Source of the DNA: Thermoplasmata archaeon
Lineage (GTDB): Archaea; Thermoplasmatota; Thermoplasmata; Methanomassiliicoccales; Methanomethylophilaceae
Assembly: GCA_015063135.1 (NCBI GenBank)
Contig: SUTA01000004.1
Location: 1-64,000, forward strand
Length of the DNA: 64,000 nucleotides
Direction of reading: 5' to 3'
Below the pieces are notes generated by a model, which ran no database searches, was not told the DNA's origin, and saw nothing but the letters and a program-made list of their open reading frames with translations. The translations under genes were made by a program, and so were the position numbers. Of the stretch, positions 35,455-42,991 are shown in pieces. How positions within the stretch are numbered: position 1 is the stretch's first letter; every line of letters starts with the position of its first letter.

Positions 35455-36929
35455 TGGAACAGGCACTTCGTCTGGTACTCCGGCTCGCTGGAAGCGTACA
35501 TCCCGAGCTTCTTGTAGTGGCCCTCGTCCACCGCGGAAATGATGACCGAGGAGTGGACGTCGGAGCCCCTGAGCATGGGCAGCGCGGACAGCGCCTTCTC
35601 GGCCTGAGGGTCGTGGTTCGCCATGATGGCCAGGGCGACCAGCATCTCGTCCAGGTGGAGCCTGGGGTTCTTGTTCCCCAGGTAATCGACCTTGAGCCTC
35701 TGCATGGACTTGATCACATCGGGGGAGATCAGCATCACATCGTCATCGATCCCCGCCAGGGTCTTCAGCGCGTTGAGCAGCATGGCGGACGAAGCGGTGA
35801 GCAGCGGCGACGCCTTGCCCTCGATGACCATCCCGGACGGCAGCTCCGCGGCCACGACCGGCCTGTCGGTCTCCGTCATCCTCTGCCTCACGGCGTTGAC
35901 AACCTTGCGGTACGTGACATCGATGCCGGCCTGCTTCATCAGGATCTCCGACTTGAACAGGACGCTGTCGTCGATGCGGCCCTCCTTGCGGTCCCTGAGC
36001 GCGGTGAAGTAGCGCCTGATGATCTCCTCGTTGGCGGCCTTCCTGACCTTCTCGTCATCGACGATGCAGTTCCCCGCCATGTTCACCCCCATGTCCGTGG
36101 GGGACCTGTAGAGGGACCTTCCGAAGATGCCCTTCAGGATGGCATCGACCACGGGGAACACCTCGATGTCCCTGTTGTAATTGACAGTGGTCTTGCCATA
36201 GGCCTCGAGGTGGAACGGGTCGATCATGTTCTTGTCGTTGAGGTCCGCGGTGGCGGCCTCGTAAGCGATGTTCACGGGGTGGTTCAGCGGGATGTTCCAT
36301 ATGGGGAACGTCTCGAACTTGGCGTACCCCGCGGAGACCCCCCTGCGCTTCTCGTGGTAGAGCTGCGACAGGCACACGGCCATCTTGCCGCTGCCCGGAC
36401 CGGGGGCGGTGACGACGACCAGGGGCTTGGTGGTCTCGACGAAGTCGTTCCTGCCGTAACCCTCATCGCTGGCGATCAGGTCGACATTCGTGGGATAGCC
36501 CTCGATCGGATAGTGCCTGTACACCTTGAGGCCCAGGACCTCCGCCTTCTTCTGGAGCTGATCGGCCGCCGGCTGTCCGGTATACTTGGTGATTACCAGG
36601 CCGCAAACGTGGATGCCGCGGTCGGTGAAGGAATCTACTAGCCTGAAGACCTCGGAGTCGTAGCCGACCCCGATGTCCTTGCGGATCTTGTTCTTGACGA
36701 TGTCCTCCGCATTGATGACGACGATGGCCTCGGCCTCCGATCCGAACTCCATGAGCATCCTTATCTTGGAGTCGGGCATGAAGCCGGGAAGGACGCGGGA
36801 CGCGTGATAATCATCGAAGAGCTTACCGCCGAACTCTAGGTAGAGCTTACCGCCGAACTGGCCGATGCGCTCCCTGATGTGCTCGGACTGGGTCCGGAGA
36901 TACATCTCGTTGTCGAATCCGCTTAGCAT
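35454..36929 (-). CDS. DUF1846 family protein, stop codon missing
   Basis: About 492 residues, matching the normal length of DUF1846, a family common in Firmicutes and actinobacteria. Signatures are GFDNEMYLRTQSEHIRERI at the start, LYLEFGGKLFDDYHASRVLP, APGPGSGKMAVCLSQLYHE near 190, FETFPIWNIPLNHPVN and the C-terminal SSEPEYQTKCLFH. Family members end right there, but here the frame runs on antisense through the helicase for another 1.4 kb of meaningless sequence. I chose the ATG at 36929 because the family N-terminus (GFDNE) follows it; an upstream ATG at 36986 is unlikely. The function is unknown, and bacterial origin is likely. Confidence 0.85.
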
Positions 36930-37024
36930 TGTTGGAAATAGGCCTCTTAGCAGATAAACCTTTTCTACGATTGGACTCGTAATCACAGCTATTCAAAAAG
37001 ATATGACTGAATATTTCATAATTT

Positions 37025-37042
37025 ATTAGATAAATATCTAAT
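37025..37042. promoter_or_regulatory. 18-bp palindrome in an AT-rich divergent promoter region
   Basis: ATTAGATAAATATCTAAT has perfect 8-bp arms around AA. It lies in the 200-bp divergent region between DUF1846 (minus) and the gene at 37132 (plus). The symmetry and AT content fit an operator for a dimeric regulator. A second hairpin-forming stretch, CGATTCG with CGAATCG, lies at 37074-37102. No regulator is identified. Confidence 0.45.
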
Positions 37043-37131
37043 GAATAACTATGTTTTTAGATGATTATCGTGACGATTCGGGGAAGCGCCTTTGGCGAAT
37101 CGCGATATAGTCGTAACCCATCGCCGGTCGC

Positions 37132-37737
37132 ATGGAAGCACCGGCGTTCTTCATCCGCCGCAGGAACGAGGCCATGGAGGCCGCCCGCCCCGTCTTCAAT
37201 GGGACGACCCTCCTGAAACCGCCGTCCTGGTCCCCTCTAGCCGATGCCCTGAAGCATGTCGACAGGGATGTCAGGAAGCCTTTCCTGGCGGTCGACGGGG
37301 ACAGCCTGGCCTCCGGAAGGCTGGGTACTGAGGTGATGAAGAACCTCCGCGTCCGCGGCGCGGATGTCTGGCTCTTGTCGTACGTCGAGATAGCCGAGGA
37401 TGTGTTCGATGCGTTCAACATGGGCGCCGACATGCTCCTCGCCCCGCTGCACACGATCCGCTCTGTGACCGCCCTCAGGGACATCCACGGGGTCTCCGAC
37501 AGCGTGATCCCGACCCTGTTCTGCTCCGGCGGCGAAGCAGCCGGCATCAAGGGGCGTGTCGGGATCTGCGACGCGTTGTCCATGCTGGCCGACGAAGGGT
37601 TCCCCAGATGCTGCGTCCTGGACACCGACGGTTCGGTGGACTGGAATGGCGTGATGGAGGATTTCCCATCGGCGATCCCCTTCTCGGACCGCCACATCGA
37701 GGGATTCGGCCTGACTTTCGCTGCCTGCGATCCCCGA
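37132..37737 (+). CDS. unknown alpha/beta protein (possibly HisA-like), stop codon missing
   Basis: About 202 residues of convincing protein, for example PFLAVDGDSLASGRLGTEVM, GADVWLLSYVEIAEDVFDAF, GADMLLAPLHTIRSVTAL and PRCCVLDTDGSVDW. Alternating strands and helices and the repeated VDGD/DTDG-type strand ends suggest a TIM-barrel relative of HisA, but I am not sure. After about 37737 the frame enters sequence antisense to the next gene and reads as basic, proline-rich nonsense to a stop at 37812. Its true C-terminus seems to be missing. A 5' alternative start is the ATG at 37174. Confidence 0.5.
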
Positions 37738-37738
37738 G

Positions 37739-38263
37739 GGCCTGGGCGATGCGCTCCCTGGAGTCCGAATAAGTCTCCTCCACGGGATGGCCGTCCGTCC
37801 TCTCGACGGTGACGATGCCGATCAGCCCTATGCCCATCGACCTGCAGAACCTCTCCACGACCTTCTGGGCAGGGCAGCCCTCCTCGACGCTGCGACCCCC
37901 GCACAGGAGTGCCAGGCATTCCTTCGGACGCTCCAGTTCGCGGCGGTTCCAATGAAGCTGGAACCTGCCTAGAACCCTGACGGTGGGGGACGAGAGCCCA
38001 TCGAAGAATATGGGCGACGCGATGACCAGGAGATCCGACTCGCCGAAGGACCCGTAGACGAACCTCATGTCGTCCTCCTTCCTGCACCTGCCCTCCGTAG
38101 CGCACGAATCGCATCCGTCGCAGTCTGCGATGGCCATGTCGGAGGGACAGAACATCCTCACGGAATAGCCGCGGGACGCGAGCTCCTCCGCAGCGGCCCT
38201 GCACATGGCCGACGTGTGGCCCTTCGGATTCCCGCTGCCGCAGATGATCGTGGCGACTCCCAT
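37739..38263 (-). CDS. NADPH-dependent FMN reductase-like flavoprotein, stop codon missing
   Basis: About 175 residues. The flavodoxin fold begins GVATIICGSGNPKGHTSAM, an FMN phosphate loop. It continues with the CDGCDSCATEGRCRKEDDM motif typical of iron-sulfur flavoproteins and their relatives, then VIASPIFFDGLSSPTVRVLGRF and LLCGGRSVEEGCPA. It probably passes electrons to or from a [4Fe-4S] cluster or ferredoxin. Coding similarity should end near AQALG at 37740, but no stop follows and 190 bp of antisense sequence is read on. It is divergent from a related gene at 38320. Confidence 0.7.
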
Positions 38264-38319
38264 GCCGTGATTATCGGGCCTTCGGATAATTACCTTTACT
38301 ATTAGCGGCATTACCGGGC

Positions 38320-38757
38320 ATGCAGGGCAGGTACGTTCTCGCAGACGACCCCGATGCGGGCCCCGACTTCCTCGTCACATCGAAGATCAGGAGGTGCAAC
38401 GGATGCTCCACGTGCATCACGTCGTCCCCGGGCAGATGCTCCCAGTACGACGCCCTGTCGCCCGAGATCCCCAGGATCCTGTCCTCAGATGTGCTGGTCA
38501 TAGACTCGGCAGTGGACGGGGATATGGTCCGCATGCCCATGAGGAAGGCCGTGGAGAGGCTCTCCAACATATTCCTCGCGTGGACCGATGCCGGATGGAA
38601 CGTGCCCCAGGACATCGGCAAGACGTCCCTGAGGGAGATCGTCGTCAGCTGCGCAGGCGAGGGCTCCGAGGAGTTCGAGCACTACATGAAGGAGATGCTG
38701 CTGAAGGGCCCCGTGAAGAGGATCTCCTTCGAATACAAACGAAAAATCAAGAATTAA
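38320..38757 (+). CDS. truncated flavoprotein-like CxGCxxC protein
   Basis: A 145-residue protein resembling the gene across the divergent promoter. It has CNGCSTCITSSPGRC and a following PEIPRILSSDVLVIDSAV strand, then helices and a final FEYKRKIKN. The N-terminal strand and FMN phosphate-binding loop of the flavodoxin fold are missing; it starts at MQGRYVLADDPDAGPDF. It may be a cluster-binding partner that no longer binds flavin, or a degraded copy. The start is the first ATG after the promoter region. A GC hairpin follows its stop. Confidence 0.55.
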   Translation: MQGRYVLADDPDAGPDFLVTSKIRRCNGCSTCITSSPGRCSQYDALSPEIPRILSSDVLVIDSAVDGDMVRMPMRKAVERLSNIFLAWTDAGWNVPQDIGKTSLREIVVSCAGEGSEEFEHYMKEMLLKGPVKRISFEYKRKIKN

Positions 38758-38769
38758 AGGGTTTGGGAT

Positions 38770-38787
38770 GAGGGGGCGGACCCCCTC
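38770..38787. terminator. GC hairpin between convergent genes
   Basis: GAGGGGG and CCCCCTC form a 7-bp perfect stem around CGGA. It lies midway between the plus-strand stop at 38757 and the FKBP stop at 38795, so it may serve both strands. Confidence 0.6.
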
Positions 38788-38794
38788 GTGAAAT

Positions 38795-39481
38795 TCATTC
38801 CTTGGGGGTGTTGTCCCAGACCTGGACGAACTCGACGCGCTGGACGCCGAAGATCTCGCGGACGTCGGAGACGACCTTGTACTTGGCGATCATCCAGTTC
38901 TGGTCGAACTTGCAGCGCTCGGACTCGGTGATGACGACCTTGTCGTCGGCGAAGGCGAACTCGAAGCCCTCGGCGGACTCGAAGGCAGCATTGATGACGG
39001 CCTTGGCCTTCTCGTTGTTGTCGGAGATCTCCTCGGTGACGGTGAACTTGTAGTGGAGGTCGTGTCCGGCGAGGTGGTTGTTGAAGTCGACCTTGACGCG
39101 GCCGGCTCCGACGGACATGACGATACCGGTCTTGTTGCCCAGGGAGACTGGCATGCCGGGGTAGGGGTTGATCTCCTGCTTGTAGAACTCCTTGATCGGG
39201 TGGGTCTCGATGAGCTTGGGGTTCCTGGCGCCGGCGGCCTTCTCGCAGGGGATGGTGACCTCGGTCTCCTTTCCGATCTCGGCTGCTGCGACGGCGGCGT
39301 CGAGGTCGGGGAAGAAGCTCTTGGATCCGACGATGTAGGTGATGGGCTCGTAGGTCATCCTCTCGTCGTAGATCCCTGCCTCCTCGGCGGCGGCCTTGTC
39401 GGTCGTGTCGAAGAGCTTGTCGTCCATGTCAGCGAAGTAAGCGCAGTAGTTCAGGCGCACGATTTTCTTTGCATCTGCCAT
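38795..39481 (-). CDS. FKBP-type peptidyl-prolyl isomerase (SlyD-like)
   Basis: A 228-residue prolyl isomerase and chaperone of the archaeal long FKBP group. The N-terminus KKIVRLNYCAYFADMDDKLFDTT starts the FKBP fold. The fold is interrupted by an insert-in-flap domain (about residues 85-130, with INPYPGMPVSLGN) and closed by VKVDFNNHLAGHDLHYKFTV. The last 75 residues form an extra C-terminal domain found in archaeal members. A Shine-Dalgarno AGGTG lies 6-10 nt before the ATG, and a TATA box is about 50 bp upstream. It probably helps fold cytosolic proteins. Confidence 0.88.
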   Translation of the reverse strand: MADAKKIVRLNYCAYFADMDDKLFDTTDKAAAEEAGIYDERMTYEPITYIVGSKSFFPDLDAAVAAAEIGKETEVTIPCEKAAGARNPKLIETHPIKEFYKQEINPYPGMPVSLGNKTGIVMSVGAGRVKVDFNNHLAGHDLHYKFTVTEEISDNNEKAKAVINAAFESAEGFEFAFADDKVVITESERCKFDQNWMIAKYKVVSDVREIFGVQRVEFVQVWDNTPKE

Positions 39482-39529
39482 TTTGAATCACCTGATGTGT
39501 GAAATGGAATGGGCGGACGATACGTCCCC

Positions 39530-39539
39530 TATTATAAAG
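39530..39539 (-). promoter_or_regulatory. TATA box of the FKBP gene
   Basis: On the minus strand it reads CTTTATAATA, about 50-58 bp before the ATG, leaving a leader with an AGGTG ribosome site. Confidence 0.55.
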
Positions 39540-39545
39540 ACTATT

Positions 39546-39572
39546 GCACACGCGCTCCCGCGCATTGTGTGC
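39546..39572. promoter_or_regulatory. imperfect palindrome between two divergent promoters
   Basis: GCACACGCGC and GCGC..GTGTGC form a symmetrical pair around TCCC. It lies exactly between the FKBP TATA box and the tRNA-Thr TATA box. A regulatory role is possible but unsupported beyond symmetry. Confidence 0.3.
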
Positions 39573-39587
39573 ATACGCGAGTGAAAA

Positions 39588-39598
39588 CGTTATAAACG
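39588..39598 (+). promoter_or_regulatory. TATA box of tRNA-Thr
   Basis: CGTTATAAACG lies 35-45 bp before the mature tRNA 5' end. Confidence 0.55.
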
Positions 39599-39632
39599 GG
39601 GGCGCGTTTGTCCCGACCAGCCTACCAACCAT

Positions 39633-39709
39633 GCCGCCTTTGCATAGCCCGGTAGTGCGGCTGACTTGTAATCAGCAGGTCGGGGATTCGAATTCCTCAG
39701 GCGGCTCCA
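39633..39709 (+). tRNA. tRNA-Thr (anticodon TGT)
   Basis: The acceptor stem GCCGCCT pairs with AGGCGGC. The anticodon stem GCTGA/TCAGC encloses loop CTTGTAA, with TGT at 39667-39669. The T arm has TTCGAAT. The CCA end is encoded (39707-39709), and there is no intron. The minus-strand ABC ATPase gene reads into the 3' half of this tRNA on the opposite strand before reaching a stop. Confidence 0.93.
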
Positions 39710-40499
39710 TTTCTCCCACATTGGCACATCGGTTGAGGATCAGTATCCTCGGCCTACCGTAATCGGTGTTGACGACGCACTCGATCCCGAAGACCTTCTC
39801 TATGTTCCCCGGGGTGAGGACGTCCATAGACGGCCCGAAATCGACTACCTCCCCGTCGTCGATCATCAGGATCTCATCGCAGAAGCGCATAGCCAGATCA
39901 AGATCGTGTATTATCAGGCAGGCCATGAATCCCCTCTCCTTGACCGTGGAGCGGATGGTCTCCAGGACATCTATCTGATACCTGATATCCAGATTGCTCG
40001 TGGGCTCGTCCAGCATTATCAGCCTGGCACCCTGGGCTATGGCCCTGGCCACCAGCACCCTCTGGGCCTGGCCGCTGCTCAGTTTGTTGAAGGGCCGGGA
40101 GGCATACTCGGCTACGTTCATGTCCCTCATAGCCTCCCAGGCGATCTCCCTGTCCCGTTCCGTGTAGTTCCAAGCGATATAAGGCAGGCGCCCCATCAGA
40201 ACCACTTCGTAGACCGACGGAGGCATTTGATCGATATAGGCGGTCTGCGGGACGAACCCTATGCGCTTGGCTATCTCGGTACGAGTCAATCCGGAGAGGT
40301 CCTCTCCATCCAATTTGACCTCTCCGGAAGATGGCTCCAGGATGCGTGTTATGCACCTGATGAGTGTCGTCTTGCCCGACCCGTTGGGCCCGACGATCCC
40401 GAGTACCTGGCCTCCCCCCAGATGCAGAGAAATATTCCTGAGGTCTGACTTCTCGCCGTAGCTGAAGTTCAGTCCAGTAACATCTAAAGCCATATTCAC
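39672..40499 (-). CDS. ABC transporter ATP-binding protein (FecE/BtuD type)
   Basis: A 275-residue nucleotide-binding subunit of a metal-chelate/cobalamin-type importer. Walker A GPNGSGKTTLI is near residue 38, the Q-loop is at VPQTAYIDQMP, the signature is LSSGQAQRV and Walker B is LIMLDEPTSNLD, with a switch histidine in LIIHDLD. It pairs with the divergently transcribed binding protein and the FecCD permease. The family C-terminus should end near ILILNRC. The last 13 or so codons run antisense into tRNA-Thr before a stop is met, so the natural stop may be lost. Confidence 0.9.
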   Translation of the reverse strand: MNMALDVTGLNFSYGEKSDLRNISLHLGGGQVLGIVGPNGSGKTTLIRCITRILEPSSGEVKLDGEDLSGLTRTEIAKRIGFVPQTAYIDQMPPSVYEVVLMGRLPYIAWNYTERDREIAWEAMRDMNVAEYASRPFNKLSSGQAQRVLVARAIAQGARLIMLDEPTSNLDIRYQIDVLETIRSTVKERGFMACLIIHDLDLAMRFCDEILMIDDGEVVDFGPSMDVLTPGNIEKVFGIECVVNTDYGRPRILILNRCANVGEMEPPEEFESPTC

Positions 40500-40536
40500 A
40501 CATATTCAATAATACTATTTTAGAATTCGTGTTACG

Positions 40537-40547
40537 TCTATAAATAT
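40537..40547 (+). promoter_or_regulatory. TATA box of the binding-protein operon
   Basis: TCTATAAATAT lies 21-31 bp before the ATG at 40568. An AT-rich segment at 40508-40523 probably serves the divergent ATPase gene. Confidence 0.5.
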
Positions 40548-40567
40548 TTCCAGCGATATGTCCAACT

Positions 40568-41974
40568 ATGGATTCCAAATTCATAGCGATCATCGCAGTC
40601 GCGGTAGTGGCGGTCATCGGAATCGCCGCATTCGTCGCGCTCTCCGGTGGATCTGATCACAAGGATGTGGGAGGATACGGCCTCGAGATATTCGGTAACG
40701 TCGACGGCGATAACGACGTCGACGACAAGGACGCCGATCTCCTCAAGAAATACCTCAAAGCGAAGGAGAATGGGGAGACCCCTCCCTCCATCACCCTCGA
40801 CCTCGCCGACGCGAACGGCGATGGCAAAGTGGATTCGAAAGACGTAGACGAGATCAAGACCATCGCGTCCGGCAAAGCGAAGTACATCCACTTCCTGGAC
40901 GGCAACGGCAAGGAGATGAGGGTGTCAACCGACATCCAGCGCATCGGCGCGGAGTACTTCTGCAACACCGAGCTCTGCATGATCCTCGGAGTCATGGACA
41001 AGGTAGTCGCAGTCGACTACGCTCCCTACATGCAGAAGGATTTCTACTTCCAGGACGAGACCCAGAGGGCCAACGTCAAGAACATGGTCAGCATGAACAC
41101 CCCCGACTACGACATGGTCAACTCGTTCGAGCTAGACATCCTGTTCACCTTCTCGTACGACCCCGACCTGAACGCCACCAAGCAGGCGAAGCTCGTGGAC
41201 TGCGACGTCGTCTACCTGGGACTCTACTACCCCAACCTCCTGAAGGCCGAGAACTCGGACTACGTCCACGGCATCCTGAAGGCAGGGTACATCCTGGGCA
41301 AGGTCGACCGCGCCGAGGCTTACGTCGACTGGATCCTGGGGAAGCTCAACTACCTCATGGAGAAGACTGCGGGCATCCCCGAGGCGGACAAGCCCCACGT
41401 CATGATGACCAACTACCAGAACAGCTACCTCTCGGACGAGGCCCGCACCAACATGACCGCGTACGGGTACAACGACCCGCAGGGACAGGCTCTCCTGGTC
41501 GCCGGAGGCCACAACATCCTCCAGGACATCAGCGAGGAGGCCTACAAGAGCGGGTACAGCAAGTCCGTGCAGTACGATGCCGTATTCAACGACGACCCCA
41601 AGGTGTATGCCGATTACATCTTCTGCCACACGGTCCAGTACACCTATGCGGCGACCGAGATGAAGGGCGTGTCCCACGGGTACTGCACCAACGACTACTC
41701 AGACTTCATCAAGGCATGGAACTTCGCGTACGACAGGCCCCTGGTCTCCGACGAGCTCGGATCCAAGAATCACCTACACATCAACTCCGGGGACCTGAGG
41801 AACGGCTGCAGCGGAGGCGTGCTCCTGGCAGCATACCTGGCCAAGGTTATCAACGCGGACCTCTTCGGAGATCTCGACCCCGTGGCCCTCCACAACAACT
41901 ACGTGAAGGAATGGCTCGGAGTGGATGGATACGATGTCACCACCCAGGCCGTCGTCATCTATCCGAGCGTCTGA
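40568..41974 (+). CDS. membrane-anchored ABC substrate-binding protein with dockerin-like domain
   Basis: 468 residues. An N-terminal membrane anchor (FIAIIAVAVVAVIGIAAFVA) is followed by a type I dockerin-like module with two calcium loops, DGDNDVDDKDADLL and DANGDGKVDSKDVDEI (about residues 45-100). A PF01497-like metal-chelate binding fold follows (RIGAEYFCNTELCMILGVMDKV, YLGLYYPNLLKAE, ENSDYVHGILKAGYILGKVDRAEAY). It probably captures a corrinoid, haem-like or iron chelate outside the membrane. Dockerins normally bind cohesins of surface complexes, so this fusion is unusual. A GC hairpin follows the stop, and a methyltransferase and the permease lie downstream. Confidence 0.82.
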   Translation: MDSKFIAIIAVAVVAVIGIAAFVALSGGSDHKDVGGYGLEIFGNVDGDNDVDDKDADLLKKYLKAKENGETPPSITLDLADANGDGKVDSKDVDEIKTIASGKAKYIHFLDGNGKEMRVSTDIQRIGAEYFCNTELCMILGVMDKVVAVDYAPYMQKDFYFQDETQRANVKNMVSMNTPDYDMVNSFELDILFTFSYDPDLNATKQAKLVDCDVVYLGLYYPNLLKAENSDYVHGILKAGYILGKVDRAEAYVDWILGKLNYLMEKTAGIPEADKPHVMMTNYQNSYLSDEARTNMTAYGYNDPQGQALLVAGGHNILQDISEEAYKSGYSKSVQYDAVFNDDPKVYADYIFCHTVQYTYAATEMKGVSHGYCTNDYSDFIKAWNFAYDRPLVSDELGSKNHLHINSGDLRNGCSGGVLLAAYLAKVINADLFGDLDPVALHNNYVKEWLGVDGYDVTTQAVVIYPSV

Positions 41975-41982
41975 TGAAAACG

Positions 41983-42000
41983 AGGGGGCCCCGGCCCCCT
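41983..42000 (+). terminator. GC hairpin after the binding-protein gene
   Basis: AGGGGGCC and GGCCCCCT, separated by CC, start 9 nt after the stop. TCCCTTATCC follows, matching the recurrent 3' motif. It may reduce expression of the downstream methyltransferase and permease relative to the binding protein. Confidence 0.55.
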
Positions 42001-42025
42001 TCCCTTATCCGAGAATGGTGAATCG

Positions 42026-42991
42026 ATGGACTGGGAGCTTACCTGGATGGAGGAGCTCGAGGGCACCACCCGCAGGGACCTGGACAGCAAGGGGTTCTGG
42101 GACGACAAGGTGGGCAGCCTCTTGGAGAACAGGGGTTTCGGCGCCGACATGACACGGTGGCAGCTATCCGTCCTCGATCCATCGGAAAACGACTTCTGCA
42201 TCGACATCGGCTGCGGATGCGGCCGCCTGTCGATTCCCGTCGCGAAGATGTGCAAGGGCATCGTGGCCCTGGACGGATCCGGCCCCATGCTGGACGAGCT
42301 GTCCGCCCGCGTGGCCCGCGACAGGATATCCAACATAACGGTCACCAGGTCTCACTGGCAGGAGTACGAGCCCGCGAGGCGTTTCGACCTGACGTTCGCC
42401 TCGTTCTCGATGTTCATGCGCGACATGCGCTGCCAGCTGCTGCGGATGTCGGGATGCTCCGACCGCTGCGTGGTGTTCGCCTCCGCCGACCTGAGGATAC
42501 CCGAATCGGCCCAGAGGTCCGTCCTCGGGAGGATCGTCACCCGCTACTCCGATGCCGAGATGATATTCGGCATCGCCGAGGATGCGGGTTTAGAACCGGA
42601 GCTCGAAACCGAGGCTTTCGAGAGGGAGGCCCCGGGTGATCCAGAGAAGACGATACAGAAGCTGGCCGCCATGTGCGGAGTCGGCTCTGACAACGAGGAG
42701 CTGAGAGAATACGTGTTTTCCGGACAGTGCGCCGAGGACCTCTCCGAGGTCCATGCGGGGGCGATATCATGGAGGAACCGACGATGGATGCGGCGAAGGG
42801 CGAGATCAAGCGCCTGCACAAGCGCAGGATCCTGTACATCGTGGTTGCGACCATCGCCCTGGTGCTGCTCATGTCATGGTCGGTCACGATCAGCTCCACC
42901 ACCATCACCCCTGTCCAGGTCTACGAGGTGCTCATCAACACGATCTTCCCGGGGACCTTCGACGTCCCCTACAGGACGACCCACATCGTGA
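42026..42991 (+). CDS. SAM-dependent methyltransferase in the uptake locus
   Basis: A class I methyltransferase of roughly 245 residues. The SAM-binding motif I FCIDIGCGCGRLSIPVAKM is near residue 57, acidic strand 2 is VALDGSGPML, and motif IV is FDLTFASFSMF. The frame does not stop before the permease start at 42769 and continues 223 bp into that gene as low-information sequence. The true end is probably near GAISW at 42768. The substrate is unknown. Position between a binding protein and its permease suggests modification of the imported chelate or of a partner, but that is speculation. Confidence 0.7.
   Translation: MDWELTWMEELEGTTRRDLDSKGFWDDKVGSLLENRGFGADMTRWQLSVLDPSENDFCIDIGCGCGRLSIPVAKMCKGIVALDGSGPMLDELSARVARDRISNITVTRSHWQEYEPARRFDLTFASFSMFMRDMRCQLLRMSGCSDRCVVFASADLRIPESAQRSVLGRIVTRYSDAEMIFGIAEDAGLEPELETEAFEREAPGDPEKTIQKLAAMCGVGSDNEELREYVFSGQCAEDLSEVHAGAISWRNRRWMRRRARSSACTSAGSCTSWLRPSPWCCSCHGRSRSAPPPSPLSRSTRCSSTRSSRGPSTSPTGRPTS

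Noticed and set aside
34332-36641. One 769-codon plus-strand protein covering the helicase C-terminus and beyond
   Set aside because: After 35454 the sequence is antisense to DUF1846 and meaningless; only the first part belongs to the helicase.
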